Shown here: piece by piece, positions 44,359 to 52,268 of the stretch
Position numbering within the stretch: the stretch's first letter is position 1
Layout: each line of letters opens with the position of its first letter
NCBI GenBank assembly: GCA_005222975.1
Contig: NJBI01000015.1
Coordinates: forward strand, 1-55,959
DNA length: 55,959 bases
DNA from: Promethearchaeota archaeon Loki_b31
Lineage (GTDB): Archaea; Asgardarchaeota; Lokiarchaeia; Sigyniarchaeales; SOKP01
Direction of reading: 5' to 3'
Program-made: the position numbers and the translations under genes
Notes under the pieces: model-generated
What the model saw: the letters and a program-made list of their open reading frames with translations, nothing else
Database searches by the model: none
Told to the model about the DNA's origin: nothing

Positions 44359-45273
44359 TTAGGATGCCACCTCATAATATTTTAAAAATATATCCTCAAG
44401 TGCAGGACTTGTAACCTCTATGTCTACGATCTCAAATTTCGAAAGTAAGTTGAATACATTAGATATTTGTTCACGAGTAATCATGAATGAAGCATGGGTT
44501 TCATTAAATATAACAGATTCTACAGTTTGTGATGGTAGTTGATCAGAGAATTTCTGAAGTGCTTCTTTAGTAGCAAATTCAACTCTAATCTCTTTCATTG
44601 CCATGCTTTTTAGTTGTTGAATAGTAGCTACCTCAACTATTGTTCCTTCTCTTATGATACCCACACGATGAGCAACTTTTTCAACTTCTCCAAGCAAGTG
44701 GGAGCTAAGAAGCACGGTTGAACCTGTTTCTTTTTGTTGTTGACGAAGAATCTTGTAGAATTCAGCGGTTATTAAAGGATCCAGTCCAGCAGTAGGTTCG
44801 TCTAAGATTAGAAGATCCACCTCAGGGGCTAAAGCAAGTACTATTCCGACTTTTTGTTTATTCCCCTTACTGAGTTCTTTAACTTTTCTGTCAAGTTCTA
44901 ACCCGAATATCACTGCCAATTCCTCAATTCGTCTGATAGGAATATGATTTTCATAAAGTCCAAGAAGATATTTTAGGTTTCGCCTGGCAGTTTTGTCTTG
45001 AAATAAACCTAGGTCCCCCGGTAGGTAAGCAGTGCGTTGACGAATTTCAGTCGAATGATGGTGAATGTCAAGATCAAAAATCTGTGCTTCACCTGAAGTT
45101 TTTCGGATTAAATCGAGAAGAGTTCGAACTACAGTCGTTTTCCCCGCTCCATTAGGTCCAAGTAAGCCAAAAATTTCTCCCTGATATACTTCAAGATCGA
45201 AGTTTTCAATACCTCTTGATTTACCGTAATATTTAGTTAAATTTTTGGTTTGAATAATTATATTTTTAGACAT
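44359..45273 (-). CDS. ABC transporter ATP-binding protein (ABC-2 exporter type)
   Basis: This 304-residue ATPase has Walker A 'GPNGAGKTT', the Q loop, the signature 'LSKGNKQKVG' (a variant of LSGGQ), Walker B 'LLILDEPTAGLDP' and the switch His in 'SSHLLGEVEKV'. The C-terminal 80 residues form the extra domain of drug- or multidrug-exporter ATPases ('IRVEFATKEALQKF', ending 'PALEDIFLKYYE'). It is followed immediately by the permease gene, giving a two-gene operon. A (GA)7 tract lies some 30 bases upstream of its ATG. Confidence 0.9.
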   Translation of the reverse strand: MSKNIIIQTKNLTKYYGKSRGIENFDLEVYQGEIFGLLGPNGAGKTTVVRTLLDLIRKTSGEAQIFDLDIHHHSTEIRQRTAYLPGDLGLFQDKTARRNLKYLLGLYENHIPIRRIEELAVIFGLELDRKVKELSKGNKQKVGIVLALAPEVDLLILDEPTAGLDPLITAEFYKILRQQQKETGSTVLLSSHLLGEVEKVAHRVGIIREGTIVEVATIQQLKSMAMKEIRVEFATKEALQKFSDQLPSQTVESVIFNETHASFMITREQISNVFNLLSKFEIVDIEVTSPALEDIFLKYYEVAS

Positions 45274-45304
45274 TTATTTTACACCGTAAAATTTTATTTT
45301 TTTA

Positions 45305-45318
45305 TCTCTCTCTCTCTC
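45305..45318. repeat. (TC)7 dinucleotide tract
   Basis: Seven TC units (GA on the minus strand) lie between the rpiA stop and the ABC ATPase start. As a purine tract in the leader of the ATPase gene it could affect ribosome loading and be prone to length change. Functional meaning is not shown. Confidence 0.6.
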
Positions 45319-45326
45319 AATTTTAT

Positions 45327-46040
45327 TTATAAAACAATAACTTTTCCATCTTTTTGTCCTATATACGCTTTAGATGTCATTCCTATGAAAAATCCTGTAT
45401 CAACGACACCAGGAATCTGAGAAATCTTAAAATCAATATCAGATGGAGAATCTATAATACCAAAATCAACATCAATGATAAAATTACCATTATCAGTAAC
45501 TAAAGGGCCTACTTTTGCTTGGGCCATCCTTATTTTCGGTGTACCTCCTAATTTTTCTAACTTTTTCAAAATTGGGACATATCCAAAAGGAATAACTTCG
45601 ATTGGTACTCCCTTGTTCCAATTCTCTCCTAATTTTTCTGACTTTTTGCGATAATCTGCGATAATTACTAATTTTTTTGATGAAGAAGCAACAATTTTCT
45701 CTTGAACTAAACACCCGCCACCACCCTTAATTAAATTTAATGCCTTATCAATTTCATCAGCACCATCGATATCTAAGTCAATTTCAGGGTACTGATCTAA
45801 AGTAACGAGAGTCAGTCCATTATCTACTATTAATTGACGAGATTGAAAAGAAGTTGGGATGCACTTCAAGTTCAAATCCTCTGTTTTATTGATCTCCGCT
45901 ATTTTTTTGACGGCGTATTCAACTGTGGAGCCACTTCCAATTCCCAAAATCATGCCCTTTTTGACATTTTCCTCGACTGCTTTAAACGCAGCGTTTTTTT
46001 TGCTTATTTCAATTAGATCTTCACTCACAAGTTTCACCAA
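45327..46040 (-). CDS. rpiA: Ribose-5-phosphate isomerase A
   Basis: The 237 residues carry the RpiA blocks: 'ILGIGSGSTVEYAV' (31-44), 'DLDIDGADEID' (with D92 and E96 near the active site), and 'KGGGGCLVQEKIVAS' (K105, E114 as catalytic residues of the aldose-ketose isomerisation). It should interconvert ribose 5-phosphate and ribulose 5-phosphate. It follows purE on the same strand with a gap of only four bases, so both are probably cotranscribed and link ribose phosphate supply to purine synthesis. The call is firm. Confidence 0.94.
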   Translation of the reverse strand: MVKLVSEDLIEISKKNAAFKAVEENVKKGMILGIGSGSTVEYAVKKIAEINKTEDLNLKCIPTSFQSRQLIVDNGLTLVTLDQYPEIDLDIDGADEIDKALNLIKGGGGCLVQEKIVASSSKKLVIIADYRKKSEKLGENWNKGVPIEVIPFGYVPILKKLEKLGGTPKIRMAQAKVGPLVTDNGNFIIDVDFGIIDSPSDIDFKISQIPGVVDTGFFIGMTSKAYIGQKDGKVIVL

Positions 46041-46044
46041 GATT

Positions 46045-46467
46045 TTATTTTTTTAACAAATTAAGAATTCTGATCGCCAAATAAGCAGCATTCTCGCCCC
46101 TATCTATTCCTACGCAAGCTACAGGAATTCTTGGGGGCATTTGTACAATAGACAATAACGCATCTAATCCGCCTAATTTGGCACTAACGGGTACACCAAT
46201 AACAGGCTTGTCAGTTTTAGATGCAATTACACCTGGTAAAGCAGCTGATAATCCAGCGATAGCAATATATACTAAGGATTGACACGATTTTAAATAATCG
46301 TCTAATTTGTCTGGATCTCGGTGAGCAGATATAATTTGAAGCTCGTAAGTTATTTTATATTCTTTTAAAACCTTCTCTGCTTTTTCATACACTTCTTTAT
46401 CTGAAGTACTACCCGCTATTATTGAGACCAAAGTCATTTTACTTTTATCTACATTTGTGTCTGGCAT
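46045..46467 (-). CDS. purE: PurE, carboxyaminoimidazole ribonucleotide mutase
   Basis: This 140-residue protein has '[16 protein letters not shown]' (substrate phosphate loop) and the catalytic 'SAHRDP' (H49), followed by '[17 protein letters not shown]' and '[21 protein letters not shown]', all PurE. It converts N5-CAIR to CAIR in purine biosynthesis (class I), though class II use of AIR and CO2 cannot be excluded. The motif has D where many class I enzymes have T (SAHRTP). M1 and M11 are both possible starts. rpiA follows directly. Confidence 0.93.
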   Translation of the reverse strand: MPDTNVDKSKMTLVSIIAGSTSDKEVYEKAEKVLKEYKITYELQIISAHRDPDKLDDYLKSCQSLVYIAIAGLSAALPGVIASKTDKPVIGVPVSAKLGGLDALLSIVQMPPRIPVACVGIDRGENAAYLAIRILNLLKK

Positions 46468-46673
46468 ATTTAATTTAAATCTCCTAAAAATAAAAATAAT
46501 TCTAATAAATTCTTAATAATTTTTTAACTAAATTATCAAAAAGAACCATTTCATTGTTAAGGTTCAAAAACAATTTTATCGAAAACTTTAATATATTTTT
46601 AAATATTTTCATAAATTAATATCAATTGAACTTAATATAATAATAATCTTAAAAATTTGAGGGATTTATAAAT

Positions 46674-47957
46674 ATGGAATTAAAAGAAGTATGGTTAATT
46701 GATTATGCGCGAACAGCTTTTTCTCGATCTAGGCCAAAACAACCAGAAAGAGATGTATTTGGTGAAATTAGAGGCGACGAACTTCTTGCTAAATTGTTAA
46801 TGAAATTTTTCGATGGAAAATTAGCGGATAAAGGAATCGAAAAGAAGGACATTGACGAGTTCACTGTTGGATCTGCCATGGGCGTCTGGGAGAATTGGGC
46901 TTATGGAGGTAGACTTCCAATGTTCTTAGCAGACTTTCCTTACGAAGTACCTGCTATGTTTGTAGATAGACAATGTGGATCAGCTGGTAGTGGAATGCAT
47001 GTTGGAATTATGGAGATTATGACAGGATATAGTAAAATTTGTATGGCTACAGGCGTGGAACACATGACTCGGGTCGATATGCAGAATAATCACATTAACC
47101 CAAATCTGAAAATGATTAATAAAAAGAGTGATTGGTATAGACCTAAATATGATTTATTAACAACAATTAATATGATACAAACAGCTCAAAAATTATACGA
47201 ACAAGAGGTGCCTGCTTTCAAGAAAGAAGATTTGGATAAATTCGGAGTGAGAGCTCATAATTTAACGGTTAAAAATCAAGAAGCTGGTTGGTTTAAAGGA
47301 GAAATTATCCCTATTGAAGGCCATGTTGGTGGCAATGTAGAAGAACCATTAATGGTAGATAAAGATATGGCTGCGAGAAAATCAACTTTAGAAGGTGTTG
47401 CGGGATTGCGAAGGTTATCAAAAGCTTTTTTCCTAGAGAAAAATGGAGGCAGAGCTGGCTATAAAGAGAGAGAAGGAACTTCTGAAGGAGTAATAACTGC
47501 CGGGAACTCTTCACCTCTGAATGCTGGAGCTACAGCTTGCATTGTAATGGCCGCTGAGGAGGCCAAAAAGCGAGGACTTGAACCGATGGCTAAGATAGTT
47601 TCAATTGGATGGGCAGGAGTAGATCCAAGCGTCATGGGTCGTGGTCCTGTTCCTGCAACGGAGATGGCCTTTAAGGCCGCTGGATTAACTGCTGATGATA
47701 TCGATTACTGGGAAATTAACGAAGCTTTCTGCGTTGTTGCTTTAAATTGTATGAAACATTTTAATATTCCCGAAGAAAAGGTCAATGTTATGGGCGGCTC
47801 CACGGCAATCGGTCATCCATTAGGGGCTACAATGATAAGGCTACCAGGCACATTAGCTCGCATCCTAAAAGATAAAAAGGCTAAGTACGGCGTTGCAAAC
47901 GCGTGTTGTGGTGGCGGACAAGGCGTCGCTACATTAATTGAAAACCTCGATGCCTAA
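46674..47957 (+). CDS. Thiolase (acetyl-CoA C-acyltransferase)
   Basis: This 427-residue thiolase has the nucleophile C101 in 'VDRQCGSAGSG', 'EINEAFCVVALN', 'MGGSTAIGHPLGATMIRL' and the second cysteine in 'NACCGGGQGVATLIE'. It cleaves 3-ketoacyl-CoA or condenses two acyl-CoAs. The layout is that of FadA-like biosynthetic or degradative thiolases rather than the SCP2/DUF35-linked archaeal type, and no DUF35 partner is adjacent. GAGGG is 9 bases before the ATG. Its role could be beta-oxidation or acetoacetyl-CoA formation. Confidence 0.92.
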   Translation: MELKEVWLIDYARTAFSRSRPKQPERDVFGEIRGDELLAKLLMKFFDGKLADKGIEKKDIDEFTVGSAMGVWENWAYGGRLPMFLADFPYEVPAMFVDRQCGSAGSGMHVGIMEIMTGYSKICMATGVEHMTRVDMQNNHINPNLKMINKKSDWYRPKYDLLTTINMIQTAQKLYEQEVPAFKKEDLDKFGVRAHNLTVKNQEAGWFKGEIIPIEGHVGGNVEEPLMVDKDMAARKSTLEGVAGLRRLSKAFFLEKNGGRAGYKEREGTSEGVITAGNSSPLNAGATACIVMAAEEAKKRGLEPMAKIVSIGWAGVDPSVMGRGPVPATEMAFKAAGLTADDIDYWEINEAFCVVALNCMKHFNIPEEKVNVMGGSTAIGHPLGATMIRLPGTLARILKDKKAKYGVANACCGGGQGVATLIENLDA

Positions 47958-48143
47958 TTAAATTCTATTTTAGGTAAATTTTTCTTTTTTTTATTTTCTT
48001 ACAAACTTAGAATCTATTTAGTTCTCTTCTGATTATATTTCATCATTATTCTAGAAATATTTAAATATTAAACAATAACAATTAGACTTACTGTAAATTC
48101 TACAATAAATTTTGAAATAATAAATTTTGTAAGGTGAATTGAA

Positions 48144-48350
48144 ATTACTGTATATAAAAGTATTCAACTTGTTGCCACGAGCGATAAGAGTTGGGCTGAT
48201 GCAGTGAAAGTAGCTTATGCTGAAGCCAAAAAATCCCTTCGTGGTATACGAAATATTCAAATTATCGAATCTGATGTAAAAGTTAAAGAAGATCAAGATA
48301 AACTTATTTATAGAGTTCGAGTACAGATTAACTTTCAAATAGAGCGATAA
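48144..48350 (+). CDS. Dodecin-fold protein with probable ATT start
   Basis: The frame reads '(I)TVYKSIQLVATSDKSWADAV', then 'KSLRGIRNIQIIES' and 'LIYRVRVQINFQIER', a full dodecin of 68 residues. Dodecins are small spherical dodecamers that store or buffer flavin. No ATG, GTG or TTG is in frame, and a TGA at 48135-48137 closes it upstream. AAGGTGA at 48131-48137 sits 6 bases before ATT 48144, so an ATT start is likely. The flavin-stacking Trp (usual LDWFEV) is Asn here and the partner Gln (YQV) is Arg, so this member probably does not bind flavin in the usual way. A hairpin terminator follows directly. Confidence 0.8.
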   Translation: MTVYKSIQLVATSDKSWADAVKVAYAEAKKSLRGIRNIQIIESDVKVKEDQDKLIYRVRVQINFQIER

Positions 48351-48395
48351 GGGCTAGGAAATTAGCCCAAAAAAAAACAAATAATTTTTTTTTTT
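48351..48395 (+). terminator. Hairpin and T tract after the dodecin gene
   Basis: A perfect 6-bp stem GGGCTA/TAGCCC (48351-48356 with 48363-48368, loop GGAAAT) begins at the first base after the dodecin stop. It is followed by a run of A and then about ten T residues ending near 48395. It may end transcription or protect the 3' end of the short message. Confidence 0.5.
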
Positions 48396-48512
48396 AATTA
48401 AACAACAAATTCCAAATCTTAATTTTTTTTAAGAATTAATTTTAAAAAGAGTAATAATATAAATTTTTATATTAAATTAATTTAGTTAATACTTAGCAGA
48501 TTTGTTATTATT

Positions 48513-48617
48513 ATGGAAGAGTTAATAGCTTCTTATGGATGGTATCTTGTCGCGGGGATAATTACCTTAGTTATATTAATCACATGTTGCACAATCAATA
48601 GAAAACTTTTAAAATAA
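48513..48617 (+). CDS. 34-residue single-helix membrane microprotein
   Basis: An ATG-started frame encodes 'MEELIASYGWYLVAGIITLV' followed by 'ILITCCTINRKLLK'. It has one membrane helix (about 11-28) with an acidic N-terminus outside and a basic tail inside, plus two adjacent cysteines near the inner face. It sits alone in the gap between dodecin and the TPR gene. The clean topology argues for a real small gene. No homologue can be named. Confidence 0.45.
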   Translation: MEELIASYGWYLVAGIITLVILITCCTINRKLLK

Positions 48618-48662
48618 TAGTTGTCAATAATTCGGGCGTAGTATTCGTTTGGCACTGTTTAA

Positions 48663-49409
48663 CTAAATCCCTAAACCATTTCTATTTAGATCGTCTATTA
48701 ATTTTGGTAACAATTCTTTATTTATGTTAAGATAATCGCCGTCTAATTCAAAGTTATACTTTTGTCCCCACTCAATTAGAACTTTTATTAGAGTCTCTTT
48801 GTTTAATTTGAGTAGTTCTTGTATCATATCAACCTTAATACATTTTGAGACGCTTAATAATGCTTTTAATCGTTCAATAACGCTCTTGTTTTCTTTAGAT
48901 TCGATTTCTATTTCATTTAGGTTATCTAGCTTCTGTCTAATTGCCATAAGAGCTTGTTTAGCGTAAACAAAATCGGGATCGATTTTTAAAGCTTTTTGGT
49001 GAGCTTCTACAGCTTTTTCTAAATTTTCTCTTTCTTCGTAGATTAGACCAATGTTGTAATGGCAATGCTTATAATCAGGTTTTATAGCAATCGCAATTTT
49101 ACAAGCGTTCAACGCTTCTTCAAATAGTTCTAAGTTAAAATAGGCGATCCCGAGGTTATAATGCGCTCTATAATTATGGGGGTCGATCTCTATTATTCTT
49201 TTAAAATTTTTAATCGCTTTTTCATACTCTAAAACGTAATAATCGTTAAGGTAACCCCCGTAAGCAAACAATGCGTCAATAAGACTTTTCTTAATTTCGA
49301 GCTCGGGGATTTCTTTGAACAAATCCTCTAAAATTTCTATACCTTCTTCGAAATCTTCGTTATCTACTAATTTTTTTGCCTTTTCAAGGATTTCTATGTT
49401 GTCAGTCAA
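48663..49409 (-). CDS. TPR-repeat protein
   Basis: This 248-residue protein has about four tetratricopeptide repeats between residues 50 and 165. Examples are 'YRAHYNLGIAYFNLELFEEAL', then 'KHCHYNIGLIYEERENLEKAV', with Pro-ending linkers 'IDPHN', 'IKPDY' and 'IDPDF'. The C-terminal 70 residues ('VIERLKALLSVSKCIKVDMIQELLKLNKETLIKVLIEWGQ') look like a small winged-helix or PCI-like module. It probably mediates protein contacts. The GNAT-like gene lies 10 bp upstream on the same strand, so the two are likely one transcript. Confidence 0.82.
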   Translation of the reverse strand: MTDNIEILEKAKKLVDNEDFEEGIEILEDLFKEIPELEIKKSLIDALFAYGGYLNDYYVLEYEKAIKNFKRIIEIDPHNYRAHYNLGIAYFNLELFEEALNACKIAIAIKPDYKHCHYNIGLIYEERENLEKAVEAHQKALKIDPDFVYAKQALMAIRQKLDNLNEIEIESKENKSVIERLKALLSVSKCIKVDMIQELLKLNKETLIKVLIEWGQKYNFELDGDYLNINKELLPKLIDDLNRNGLGI

Positions 49410-49419
49410 TTGATTTCAC

Positions 49420-49875
49420 TTAAATCTCATTTCCGTACCAAAAATTTTTAGATTTTTTAATGCCAACTTTCATAAAAACGCTTCTTAAGGCACCGTCTGA
49501 ATCCGGACAGATGTAATACACTTTATCTAATTTAAGCGTTTTCTTTATGTATAGTTGTAGTTCTCTGATTATTTTCTCTTCAATTCCTTTTTTGTAAGAA
49601 TCTTCTTTTTTTGTTAAAATTTGATGAATAATTGCTCTATCGTTGCCTAAATAATCCCTAAAAGAAGTGTATGTTCCCCAACCAACAATTTTCCCATCCT
49701 CTTTGGCAACCACCATAGAATTTCTATATTGAAGGTCTAAGACTCTTTTATTTAACTCTTGTTCGAATTTTTGCCAATGTGAGAAAAAGTAAGACTTATT
49801 TTCAATAAAATCTTCAAAAATTTCTTTAAGTGCCTCTCGATCTAATCGAGGATCGTATCTATCGATTATAATCAT
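49420..49875 (-). CDS. GNAT-like N-acetyltransferase
   Basis: This 151-residue protein has the GNAT pattern: an N-terminal strand and helix ('IIIDRYDPRLDREALKEIF'), central strands 'MVVAKEDGKIVGWGTYTSF', a shortened acetyl-CoA loop region ('KKEDSYKKGIEEKIIRELQLYI') and 'VYYICPDSDGALRSVFMKVG'. The canonical R/Q-x-x-G-x-G/A loop reads K-K-G-I-E, so it is a divergent member. It is upstream of, and probably cotranscribed with, the TPR gene. Substrate unknown. Confidence 0.6.
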   Translation of the reverse strand: MIIIDRYDPRLDREALKEIFEDFIENKSYFFSHWQKFEQELNKRVLDLQYRNSMVVAKEDGKIVGWGTYTSFRDYLGNDRAIIHQILTKKEDSYKKGIEEKIIRELQLYIKKTLKLDKVYYICPDSDGALRSVFMKVGIKKSKNFWYGNEI

Positions 49876-49987
49876 GATAGTTCTGTTAATGATTAATGGT
49901 TTTATAATATTTTTTCTTTTGAATTTTATTTTATTTTAATTAATCTTTAATAAAAACTCTTTTTTATGTTCTGAAATATTAGAATTT

Positions 49988-50503
49988 ATGAAACAGACAG
50001 ATGAAATAGACAAATTGATTATACCTTTCAAAAAAACCAATAAGGACGCTACGCTTCCTATAACTTCAAAAAAAGGAGATGCTGGCGCTGACGCTCGAAT
50101 TATTGGCTTTAAACAAATCGTTAATGAAAACGGTAAAAAAGAATTAATCGAGCTTGACACTGACACTTATACGCTTAAACCCCTAGAGCGAATTGTGTGC
50201 CCTTTAGGATTCGCCACAGCTATTCCCGAAGGCTATTACTTTAAGGTCGTTCCCCGCAGTGGTCTCGCGCTATGGGAGGGAATATCAATCGTTAATAGTC
50301 CTGGTACTATCGATTCTGGTTATAGAAACGAATGGATGGCTATTGTTGTTAACCTTTCAAATAAAGAAGTACAATTAAAAAAAGGAGATAGAATATGCCA
50401 AATAATTCTTGGAAAGTTATACGAATACGAAATTACCGAAAAGAACGAACTACCAGATTCAGATCGAGGCTTAGGAGGTTTCGGGTCAACAGGAAAAAAT
50501 TAA
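49988..50503 (+). CDS. dut: dUTP diphosphatase (trimeric dUTPase)
   Basis: The five dUTPase motifs are present in order: 'DAGADARI' (31-38), 'PRSGLALW', 'GTIDSGYRNEW', 'GDRICQIIL' and the C-terminal P-loop-like 'DRGLGGFGSTGKN'. The enzyme hydrolyses dUTP to dUMP and keeps uracil out of DNA. Motif 3 keeps the catalytic Asp and the Tyr that excludes ribonucleotides. Length (171) is slightly above the bacterial norm, from a longer loop between motifs 1 and 2. It is divergent from the GNAT gene. Confidence 0.92.
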   Translation: MKQTDEIDKLIIPFKKTNKDATLPITSKKGDAGADARIIGFKQIVNENGKKELIELDTDTYTLKPLERIVCPLGFATAIPEGYYFKVVPRSGLALWEGISIVNSPGTIDSGYRNEWMAIVVNLSNKEVQLKKGDRICQIILGKLYEYEITEKNELPDSDRGLGGFGSTGKN

Positions 50504-50607
50504 TCTGAAGCTTAAAAAATCTTTTTTAAATCTCGTATAATAAAATTCAAATTCTTAGATTAATTTAATATATTATTCGTTTTCATTTAATTAGGATATT
50601 ATAAAAT

Positions 50608-52131
50608 TTGGATGAGAATTTGACCGAGTCTAATAATTTTGAACCATATAAAGATCACTTTTTGTATAAGATATTAAATCCAAAGAGTTTAGCAATTTTT
50701 GGAGCAAATAATAATTTATTAACAACAATGGGCTCTATGCAATTGCGTAACATTATCGCTGGTGGAGGATTTGATGGCAATATTTACCCAGTTCATCCTA
50801 GATTGGATGAGGTTCAGGGTTATAAAGCGTATAAATCCGTAAAAGATTTACCAGTAGTACCCGATCTTGCTTTTCTTATATTACCTACGAGAGTAGTACC
50901 TCAAGTTATGGAAGAATGCGGAGAAAAGGGGATTAAAAACCTTTTAATAACTTCTGGTGGTTTCAGAGAGATTGGAAAAGATGGAATAGAATTATCTAAA
51001 AAAATTGACGAAATTTCAAAAAAATACAATATGAGATTTGTCGGTCCTAACTGTCTTGGAATATATAATGGATGGTATGGATTTCCTGAGAAAAAAGAAG
51101 CTTATTTTAACACTTTTTGGCCTTATGCGATACCTGAACGGGGAAATATTTCGATTATAAGTCAATCAGGAACTATCGCTGCCCAAACTTTCTGGCATGC
51201 GAAAGAGATGGGTGTTAGGGTTAGTAAATCGCTTTCTGTAGGTAACGAAAGAAATATTGATATGGTAGATTTTTTAGAATATTTCAAAGACGATCCTCAA
51301 ACAGGTGTAATCGGACTTTATATAGAAGAGATAAAACGGGGAAAAGAATTCATTAAATTGGTTAAAGAAATCACTCCAAAAAAGCCAATAGTTGCGATCT
51401 ATACGGGAGGAACTAAAGCAGCAGATAGAGCGATCAAGAGTCATACGGGCTCTTTAGGTGGCAATCAAAAGATTTACGACGCAGTTTTTAAAGATTCTGG
51501 AATCATCTCTACTAACTCTATAACAGAGTTCTTGTATTACTTAAGGACTTTGTCCTTTGCTCAAAAGTATAACATATTTATGAAAGGTAATCGAGTAGGG
51601 ATTATTACCGATTCAGGTGGTTCAGGTTCTATGATGACGAAATCATCCGAATTATATGGTTTAGAGGTGCCCGAATTTTCTAAACAACTAAAAGATGAGC
51701 TTTCCGAATTAATACCTTTTACTGCAAGCGCCAACAACCCTATTGATGTTACTTTCGATGTGAATTTTTTAAACATATTTTACAAATTTCCAAAGATGTT
51801 AATGAAATCGGGAGAAGTTGACTCAATAATTATTTGGGGAGTTTTTGATTTCGACGATGTGATAGAAACAATTGAAAAATCAGGGATGGTGGTTGACGAG
51901 AATGTGAAAAATATGAGTCTCATGTTAGATAGGGCTATTATAAAGCCGATTAAGCGTTTAATGAAAAAATATTCCGTTCCTGTTTATTTTAGTGGACCCT
52001 TTCCATATAGATTTTCTTGGTTTCAAAAATTTCTGTCCTACGATATACCCATTTTTGACTTATGGGATGCACCACCTAAATGTTTAAAAATTCTGTATGA
52101 GTATTCAGAATATCGTAGATGGGTTTCGTAA
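50608..52131 (+). CDS. NDP-forming acyl-CoA synthetase alpha subunit-like (copy 1)
   Basis: This 507-residue protein starts at TTG. It has a CoA-binding domain ('LAIFGANNNLLTTMGSMQLRN', 'LITSGGFREIGKDG', 'MRFVGPNCLGIYNGW'), a succinyl-CoA-ligase-like domain ('ISIISQSGTIAAQTF'), and the phospho-His block 'IKSHTGSLGG' with 'GIITDSGGSGSMMTK'. This is the alpha part of ADP-forming acyl-CoA synthetases, which pass phosphate through His to make ATP from acyl-CoA. The ATP-grasp beta part is absent here and in the next gene. A paralogue follows after 137 bp. Confidence 0.85.
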   Translation: MDENLTESNNFEPYKDHFLYKILNPKSLAIFGANNNLLTTMGSMQLRNIIAGGGFDGNIYPVHPRLDEVQGYKAYKSVKDLPVVPDLAFLILPTRVVPQVMEECGEKGIKNLLITSGGFREIGKDGIELSKKIDEISKKYNMRFVGPNCLGIYNGWYGFPEKKEAYFNTFWPYAIPERGNISIISQSGTIAAQTFWHAKEMGVRVSKSLSVGNERNIDMVDFLEYFKDDPQTGVIGLYIEEIKRGKEFIKLVKEITPKKPIVAIYTGGTKAADRAIKSHTGSLGGNQKIYDAVFKDSGIISTNSITEFLYYLRTLSFAQKYNIFMKGNRVGIITDSGGSGSMMTKSSELYGLEVPEFSKQLKDELSELIPFTASANNPIDVTFDVNFLNIFYKFPKMLMKSGEVDSIIIWGVFDFDDVIETIEKSGMVVDENVKNMSLMLDRAIIKPIKRLMKKYSVPVYFSGPFPYRFSWFQKFLSYDIPIFDLWDAPPKCLKILYEYSEYRRWVS

Positions 52132-52268
52132 TTATTAAACTTCTATTTCATTTTTTTAGTCATTTTCTTAGATCAGGCATATTTTTTAGCTGATTTTTAA
52201 AAGTAAACTTGAAATTAGTCAATTAATTTATTAGAAATAATAATTTAACTATTTAGTTGTGTTAGAGA

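Noticed and set aside
48051..48338. Leftward 95-residue frame antisense to the dodecin gene
   Set aside because: It is low-complexity Phe/Asn/Tyr/Ser-rich, and the opposite strand encodes a recognisable dodecin.
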